DNA of 64,000 nucleotides from Bullera alba. Its lineage: Eukaryota; Basidiomycota; Tremellomycetes; Tremellales; Bulleraceae. Of this stretch, positions 57,654 through 64,000 are shown in pieces. Made by a program: the position numbers and the translations under genes. The stretch covers positions 1,798,001-1,862,000 of the forward strand of contig BCIX01000002.1 in the NCBI GenBank assembly GCA_001600095.1, given 5' to 3'. How positions within the stretch are numbered: position 1 is the first letter of the stretch; the number at the start of each line of letters is the position of its first letter. The notes below the pieces were generated by a model. The model was given only the letters and a program-made list of their open reading frames with translations. It did no database searches and was not told where the DNA came from.

Positions 57654-60600
57654 CTACTTCCTGGAGAAGATATTCCAGATCGACCTCCTCTTGCTCTTCC
57701 TTGTCGGCTCCTGCTTGACCTCGACCTGCACTCCACTTTCCTCTGACCCAGCTTCCTCTGGAATCGGCACGTCCGGCTCGACATCCGTCGCGACTGCTCT
57801 GCGCTTCAAACTCCTCGTCTCGCGCTTCAACTCCTCCTCAGACGTGCCGACCGCTTGCTCCGATGTAGTGTCGCCAATGGACGTGGCGGTGTTGGCTGCT
57901 GATAGCCGAGACTTTCGTTTCCGCGTACTGCTAGCTCGGGGTGATTCCGTCGTAGCAGACTCGTCCTGAGACGCATCGGGGGCGGTCTGCTCCACGTGTA
58001 TACTGACACCGCCTTCTTCCCGGTCGACGACGAGATCCCCAGACGGCTCAGAGAGGGGTTCAGGGTCGAATGAAGGCAGCTCATCGACTCCCGGCCCAGC
58101 ATCCTCCTCGACTGGCTCGCCTAGAACCGGTGCTTCTGCAGATCCACTCTCGGCCTTCGGCGAGTCGCTGTCTCGTTGCGATGTAGACGAAGTCTTCTCC
58201 TTGACTTCCTCCTCTTCTTGATCGCTGCCCTCAGTGTCTGATCCAGCGCGGTGAGTGTCGACCGGTCGATACGGTTCGTCATCCCTTGCTCTGAGGAGTC
58301 GTCGCGATGCTCTTCGAGTACGACCAGCCGGCGAGTCCTCTCCTACCTCCGCCGCGTGATTCTCCTCGTCTATTTTGACCGGCAGACGCGAGGTGCTGCG
58401 TCGATTGACTCTTTTGGCCGGACTCGGGGGAAGAGGTTCCGATTGACTGGCAACCATGGGCACCGAGCTACTACCCTGATCTTGATTCTCGTCCTCGACA
58501 TCCTTCACCACAGACATTGATCTGGCCTTTTTACTTCGAGTTCGAACGGCAGGGCTGTTCTCGTTCACTTCTCCCGCTAGGCTGTTCCGATCATCGTCTG
58601 TGGCCTTTGAGGTCGATCGGCCGATCCGTCTAGACACCCTGCGAGGACTTTTTGAGGGTGTCGACACGCTAGCTTGGGTTGCGAGATCTCTGGCTGGAGG
58701 GACAGATTGAGCTTTACCTGCTCTAGTCACTCTTCCACCGGAGACAGGCGTTCCCTCGGCAATGACGGTGCTGGAATCGCTTGCCAAGGCATCTCGCTCC
58801 TCAGACTTTCGTTTCGCTCGCCTGGGCGTTTCGTACGTTTCGTACGTCTCTTCCTCGCTATGAGCAGCGGCCAGGGAGTTCGAATCCGCTGACAAGAGGT
58901 AACAGTGGCCTTCGTCGAAGATCGGTAGGCCGACTATCCGATGTAACTTGATGGCAAGTCGAGGGTGAATGATCGGATTCTCCTCAGTCATGACTCTCAT
59001 CCGAGCATCCGCCTCCTCCGTGGATGATGCTTCTCCCATAGCCTCTGAAGTCTCCATTCGCAATTTTTCGAGGTCAGACAGCGTACACTGCGGCACCAGG
59101 ACGATCGCGGATAGGTCATCCTCTCTCAATCGTAGCTTGCAGTAGAAGCAGTGTGATCGAGTGACCGGTGGGGTGAGCCTCTGAACCTCAGCGGATCGAT
59201 CGACAGAAGGGGTTCGGTGGAGCGATCCTGTCGCCTGTCTAGGGATCGTCAGGGTCGAATGGCGGTGCGTAGGAATGGTCATAGTTGATCCTCGATGGTG
59301 ATGCAGCAATCGCGAAGGACCAGCGTCGGGTGACTCTAGAGGGGCGTTGGAAGTAGATGACTCGCCTGCCTCCAGTTCCTCCTGCGCCAGCGGTTCCGGA
59401 GATGCCTGGACTGTCGCTTCGTTTAGGTCATCTGTCTCCGTTGCAGGTGCAGCATCATCCTCTGCGTCATTGTCAAATTCGAATGGCAGATCTGTCGACA
59501 TGTCGGCTATGATGTTGTCCCCTTCGACAGTTGACGACGCTTCAGGGGGCGTGACACTCCTCAGCGCACCATTGTCGGCTTGTAATCCCTTGACGACCAC
59601 CGCCACCGACGGCGATGGCGATCTCTGACTTTCCACAGCTAGCGGAATTTCTGGCATCACCCGGTCCGTCTCCTCGGGGGATGTATACGGATCAGGAAGG
59701 GCAGTCGGGGTGTCCGGTCGATCAGCGGGGACTTCCTCATCCACAGCGATTGGCGCTGTATCGATACCAGCATCGGCAGGCGCTTCAACGATGATTGATG
59801 CCGTGGGGGTATCGTCATCCAGCTCCATGGTGTGGACATCGAGTGGGCTGATTCTGATGGCATCGGGGGGCGGAAGCCGGGGGTCAGGCAGCAAAACTGG
59901 ACTGTCTGCCCGGATCACATCAACTGGACTGATCGTCTTGACATCGGGCGCTTCCCCAGGAGCTTCAACAACCAAAGATGGTGTGGGTGATGTTGTTAGA
60001 TCGGGCTGGATGACTGCAGGACTCAAGACTTGCGGGGCGTCTGTATCGGGAGGAGCGAGACCGGGGTCTGGGAGGTTCGGAGGCGTGTCCTCCCGAGTGG
60101 CGTCAACAATGACAGACGTTGCTTGGTGGGGTCGAGAAGGCGGTTCAACCAAGAGTGACGGTGTGTCGTCAACAGCCATTGGAAGGATGTCGCCCGCCTC
60201 AATAGGTAGCTCGACACTGGTGTCGGGTGGAGCAACATGTGGGTCGGGAAGGTCTTCGACGGCTTGGATAGCTTCTTGAGCGGTCTCTTCCATTGCCTCT
60301 TCCCTCAGCTCGGTGGTTGGAGTTGGTGATCGAGACCGCAGCAGGAGTGGAATCGGCATTACAGGGCTTATTGAGGGGTGACCTGCGGCAGATTTGGTTT
60401 CTTGTGCTAAGCTCGCCTCTGTCGTCGAATCCTGCACCTCCACATGCGGGGTAGATATGTCATCTCCATCAGGTGCAGGCGTCTCAGTCGCGCTGGCGAT
60501 GATGGGAGAAGCTGGCACTGTTTCTGCCCCAGGCGCGTCCTTATCTGTTGAGGAGACAGGCTCGAGAGGTTTTTGCTCTTCAATAGCGGCGGAAGACCTG

Positions 60601-63380
60601 CGACTGATTAGCAGGCGCTTTTGAGGATCACCTTGGGCAAACTCACGACTCAGGCTTCTCCAGCTTCAGGGCGGCTGTCACCCCCACAGTAGTGGGTTCT
60701 GGATCGTCAACCACCATATCCGGCTTTGACAGATGTTCGACTGGTGCAAGAGGCATCGCATTTTCAAGCGGTGCGAGAGGCGTGGACTCCGATGCGACTT
60801 GGTCCGCTGGACGCTCTGCTGACTGGTCAGCGATGATACTATGTATCTGAGCGGGTTCGTCGATTGACTTACCGGGCTCTGACATCTCTATGTCCTCAGT
60901 GGCATCGACTCCCTCGCCTGGAGCAGCTGGCATGTGCGCAGCGCTTTCACGCTCAGTTTCCAGAAGTTGTGTGATCGACGCAGTGCCGTCCAAAGGTGAT
61001 ACGACCGGTGCCTCTGAAAATTGAACAGGTGTCAGAACCTCCTCTGACGTTCGTCCGTGCTCAAACTGCATACCCGCGTCAGGTCCAGTCTCCAGTGATG
61101 TCTGAGCCGCAACGGCAGACACCCCTTGTACTGGTGTTTTCTTGTCGCCTTCCTGGTTGACCGCAGCCTGATTGTCGAACTCGGCGTCGATGTCGATCGA
61201 TGGAGAGGGTCCAGCGAAGCTGTCCTGCTGTTCTGACTCCTCGGAGACAGGCTTGACGTACTCGAGGGGCGGCTTCTGCGTCTCCCCTTCTCCTTCCGTC
61301 TCTGGAACCTCCGGTGCTTCACTTGATCCGTCGGAATCGCTATCTCGATCGTCTGCCAATTCGTCCACCTCCTGTTTTCCCTGCTCCTTCTCTCCTTCCT
61401 GTTCTTCCTCCTCTTCCTCCTCGGTTTCGGATTCATCAGTACCAGACTCTACCGCACTGGTCAGTCGCTCGATCGAAAAGCCTTGCTGTGCCGCTTGTGC
61501 CTCGGACTCACCGCTGTCCTCGTCTTCTACCCGTTGGATTCTGACCGGCCGCTGAGGGAGAGACTCTTGCTTTGCTAATGGTAGCGCCTCTTCCTCTTCT
61601 TCATCCTCCTCTTCCTCCTCTTCTTCGTCTTCGTCATATTCCTCGTCGTCCTCTTCCTCCTCATCGGATGACAGTATTTCAATCACATCGTGCATTTGGA
61701 CCTTTATTGGTGACCGGGTTGACGGAGTTCGAGAGCTGCGCTGTGGTTGCGATGTTTCTCTTGAGCTTGGCCGGCTGTCTTCGCGATGTCTCTCGTCGTC
61801 ATGCTCGATCTCATCCACCTCCACTTCGACCGTATGCGGCACAAGGCCAACTCCAATATCTTCAGTGGTGGCTGTCACTGACTGAACAACGCGTCCGTCA
61901 GGCGGAGGGGAGGGATATGTGATTGGTTGGACGGTAGTCTCTACTACGGCGCTCTGGATTTGGGACGTGGAAGGCTCAGCACTGAGTTGCTGCAGTAGAA
62001 CAGGATCGATGATGGCGTCGATGAAATGCTGAGCGATCTCGCTGTGTTCTTGGTTGATCGCATCGAGCGATGCTGTGGGCGCCGAAGCAGGATGTCCTGA
62101 GAACACTGCCTGATCATTTGCGGGAAACAGAGGCGGAGGTGTAATGGAACGGTCTCGATCATCATCGACAGGGATATCTTGTTGGCCGGAATTGGCTATG
62201 TCGGCTGTTCCATCGTAGACGTCTCCAGACTGCTGATCCTCTCGGCCGTCGTCGAGGTCCTGCTGTCGGTTTCCGGCTGCAATGGCCATGACGAAATCCG
62301 AAAATTCCTGTGGGTTCGCGATCTCCTCCCGGTCCAGCTCGTCGTATTGCGAGACCGCTTGATGAGGAATATCAGAGTGGGGTTGGTCGACGTCCATGAA
62401 GTTCGAGGGTCCGCCAAAGTTGCCTGTTGTGTTGTGTCGCTCATCGTACACGTGCCTTTCGTCGACGACCTGGTCATCGTACTCGATCTCGCCGATGCCC
62501 ATTGAAGCGTCTCCCCACTGGTATACACCACGGTCCAATCTCTCAGCCTCGCCGATACCCTCGGCCCCATTATAGTCATCGTGCTCATCGCCGTCATATT
62601 CTCCCGCGGCTTCGGCATTGTCATCACCTCCCTCTGAGTCGTCATCATATTGAGAGTCATATTCGTCGTCGTAGTCATCCTCGCCGACTGCGGGATCCTG
62701 AGCGAGTGTCGTTGCTACAGGTCCCTCCTGTGACGCCGCTTCATCGTCCTCCGAGTCGCTGATAGAGATGACACCGTCATCGTCCTCCTCTCCATCTTCG
62801 TGCGCCGGCAGGAACAGCGGTGACCCCTGTCTTCTCCTCGCTTCAGGCTGGATTTGCTGCCTTCGGTCACCGTTGGGGAGCTGGCTCGTGGAGCCTGGTT
62901 GAGCGGGTCGCCAAAAATTGGTCACAGGCTGTGTCTGTCCAGATCAGGATCAGAAGGAGGTCACATGACCCGAGATAGACTTACCGTGCGATTCTGTCGT
63001 TCAGCCTGGAGGAGCGCTTGCGCAATCACGTCTCGACGTAGGGTATCCGGATCTGGATCTTCCTCATCCTCATATTCATCTGATTTTGAGTCGTCCTCGT
63101 CGTAATCTGCTTCCTCTGCATTGTCGTGGGACGCGATTAGGTCCCGGGGCAAAACCTCTTGTTCCGACGAAACTGCTGATATGACATCTTCCAGCTCTGC
63201 ATCGTCATGCTGGATGGGTGAAGGAGATCGTGATGGTCCTGGAGATGATTGCCGACGTTTCCCTTTGTCGATCTTGGTCAACAAGTCGTCGATCCAGCTG
63301 TTCCGCTTCTTCGAGTCGAACCTGTCGTACGCCGTGGGCAGGTGGACGCGGTCGGCAGTCTGGGCAGAGCGCACCGCCAT
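57654..63380 (-). CDS. Very large acidic protein with candidate SUMO-interacting motifs and 60-aa repeats (1873 aa)
   Basis: Family not recognised. Three exons: 63380-62985, 62928-60647, 60597-57654, joined RQNRT-PVTNFW and PES-SSAAIEEQ. The first 900 residues are extremely acidic, with a near-uninterrupted Asp/Glu run of about 30. Two textbook SUMO-interacting motifs followed by acids are visible: VISISDSEDD (near 185) and VIEILSSDEEEE (near 547). Residues about 1009-1250 hold four LPDPxxxPP repeats, several including hydrophobic cores such as SVIVDATRED and SIIVEAPAD. At about 1370-1480 is an ordered block with HCFYCKLRL, VPQCTLSDLEKL and AIKLHRIVGLPIFDEGHCYLL. The end is basic (RKSKRRSIWNIFSRK). 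No RING or catalytic motif. A nuclear scaffold or SUMO reader is inferred. Confidence 0.82.
59530..60252 (-). repeat. Four degenerate 60-aa repeats (LPDPxxxPP)
   Basis: Units begin at about residues 1009, 1068, 1129 and 1193 of the acidic protein: LPDPHVAPPDT, LPDPGLAPPDT, LPDPRLPPPDA, LPDPYTSPEET, each followed by an SP-rich segment and, in three of four, a hydrophobic core such as SLVVEAP. Confidence 0.8.
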
Positions 63381-63750
63381 GATGGCGGATTTGATGGGTT
63401 AGACCACTGTTCAAGGTGTCGGTGCAGTCCTGCCTGATAGCTTCAAGGTACCGAGCTACAGGAGGCGATGATGTTGTGAGAGTCGAGAAGTGGATGAAGT
63501 GTTCGACACAAGTTCGACATCATCAGCGAGTTAGCTGGCCTGCCGCGTGCTTGAGTGAGCAGCAGCCTTTGAGTGCATCCGCGCTGCAGGCGGCAAGCGC
63601 GTCTTCGATCTCGGTAGATTTTGAGATTTTGACCGGGCTAGTGAGGACGTTTCAGGTCAAAGTCGTCTCTGTAGACCTCTGACTAGGTATCGTTGCTCAA
63701 GAATCGCCCCATAGGAACCTGTATCTGTTCAGCGATCGCACATCATTGCT
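63381..63750. other. Divergent promoter of the acidic-protein gene and IPI3
   Basis: 370 bp, no gene seen. Confidence 0.55.
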
Positions 63751-64000
63751 ATGGCCCCGCAAGAGCTTATAATATCAGCTTGTGCTGCCGAGACAACCTC
63801 GACAGCGGCTGGTAAGACCATCTCTACGCCGTCCATCCACCTCCACGATCTTCTCAGCGCAAGCTCAGTCTGCAGTTTCAAGAACTCGACGAGCAGCAAA
63901 CAGACGGTCAGCTTTGTTCCCACTCAGAATGGGACCGGTGGTGGAGTCTTCGCTATACAAGAGGGAAAAGCCATCGTCAACGTCTGGGCCTGGCAGAAGG
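63751..64000 (+). CDS. IPI3: Pre-rRNA-processing WD40 protein Ipi3/WDR18, 5' part only
   Basis: The open frame from ATG 63751 runs off the window after 83 codons. The start MAPQELIISACAAE, then IHLHDLLSASSVCSFKNSTS, VSFVPTQNGTGGGVFAIQEGK and IVNVWAWQK follow the first WD40 blade of Ipi3, a subunit of the Rix1-Ipi1-Ipi3 complex that acts in 60S ribosome maturation. The identification rests on one blade only. Confidence 0.75.
   Translation, partial: MAPQELIISACAAETTSTAAGKTISTPSIHLHDLLSASSVCSFKNSTSSKQTVSFVPTQNGTGGGVFAIQEGKAIVNVWAWQK

Noticed and set aside
61570..61690. Long CTCCTC/TCTTCC tract looking like a microsatellite
   Set aside because: It is the complement of the Asp/Glu codons of the acidic protein, which explains it as coding sequence.

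Overview
The window reads as nuclear DNA of a basidiomycete yeast of the Tremellomycetes (Cryptococcus/Kwoniella/Tremella-like). The evidence is dense short introns (mostly 45-60 nt, GTGAGT donors, CTGAC/CTAAC-like branch sites), heavy use of CGA for arginine, compact genes with short divergent promoters, and protein families typical of that class (BIM1-like copper-binding-family protein, DUF4112-like protein, PACT-domain spindle-pole protein). No prokaryotic operons, viral genes, CRISPR arrays or transposons were seen. Exon boundaries below were worked out by hand from reading frame, splice motifs and family knowledge.

Left part (1-24 kb) is looser and more accessory. Three divergent members of an unrecognised family of small helical proteins with a basic tail (132-1128, 1678-2528, 5047-6067) flank a pirin gene (3537-4633). 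Two of the three carry in-frame stops. Next come a short-chain dehydrogenase (6179-7182), a 12-exon sugar transporter (8581-10706), a tandem-repeat hydrophilin-like protein (11200-11597), a gene-poor 2.4 kb stretch, a membrane-anchored BIM1-like protein (14042-15086), a vWA protein with a prion-like Gln/Gly/Tyr/Pro domain (15618-17496), GAPDH (17935-19557), a HAD sugar/polyol phosphatase (21018-22122) and a single-pass membrane protein with an unresolved 5' part (about 22807-24122).

Right part (24.5-64 kb) is tightly packed housekeeping: MPS1 kinase, PP2A subunit CDC55, COX9, a DUF4112-like protein, DOA1/PLAA (WD40 and PFU, no PUL), 5-hydroxyisourate hydrolase, a mitochondrial HMG-box protein, a RING protein, GNA1, the spliceosome-disassembly G-patch protein NTR1, an unknown Ser-rich protein, the GTPase RBG2, mitofusin FZO1, a 1.6-kaa PACT-type coiled-coil protein, a 1.9-kaa acidic protein with candidate SUMO-interacting motifs, and the start of IPI3. 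From GNA1 onward genes alternate strand strictly, with divergent promoters of about 360-520 bp.

The functions group loosely: mitosis (MPS1, CDC55, PACT protein), mitochondria (COX9, HMG protein, FZO1), ubiquitin/SUMO (DOA1, RING, the acidic protein), and sugar metabolism (transporter, GAPDH, HAD phosphatase, GNA1). They look like independent neighbours, not a pathway cluster. The strongest oddities are the decaying local gene family, several 5-6 nt microexons, the PUL-less DOA1, and the large acidic repeat protein.
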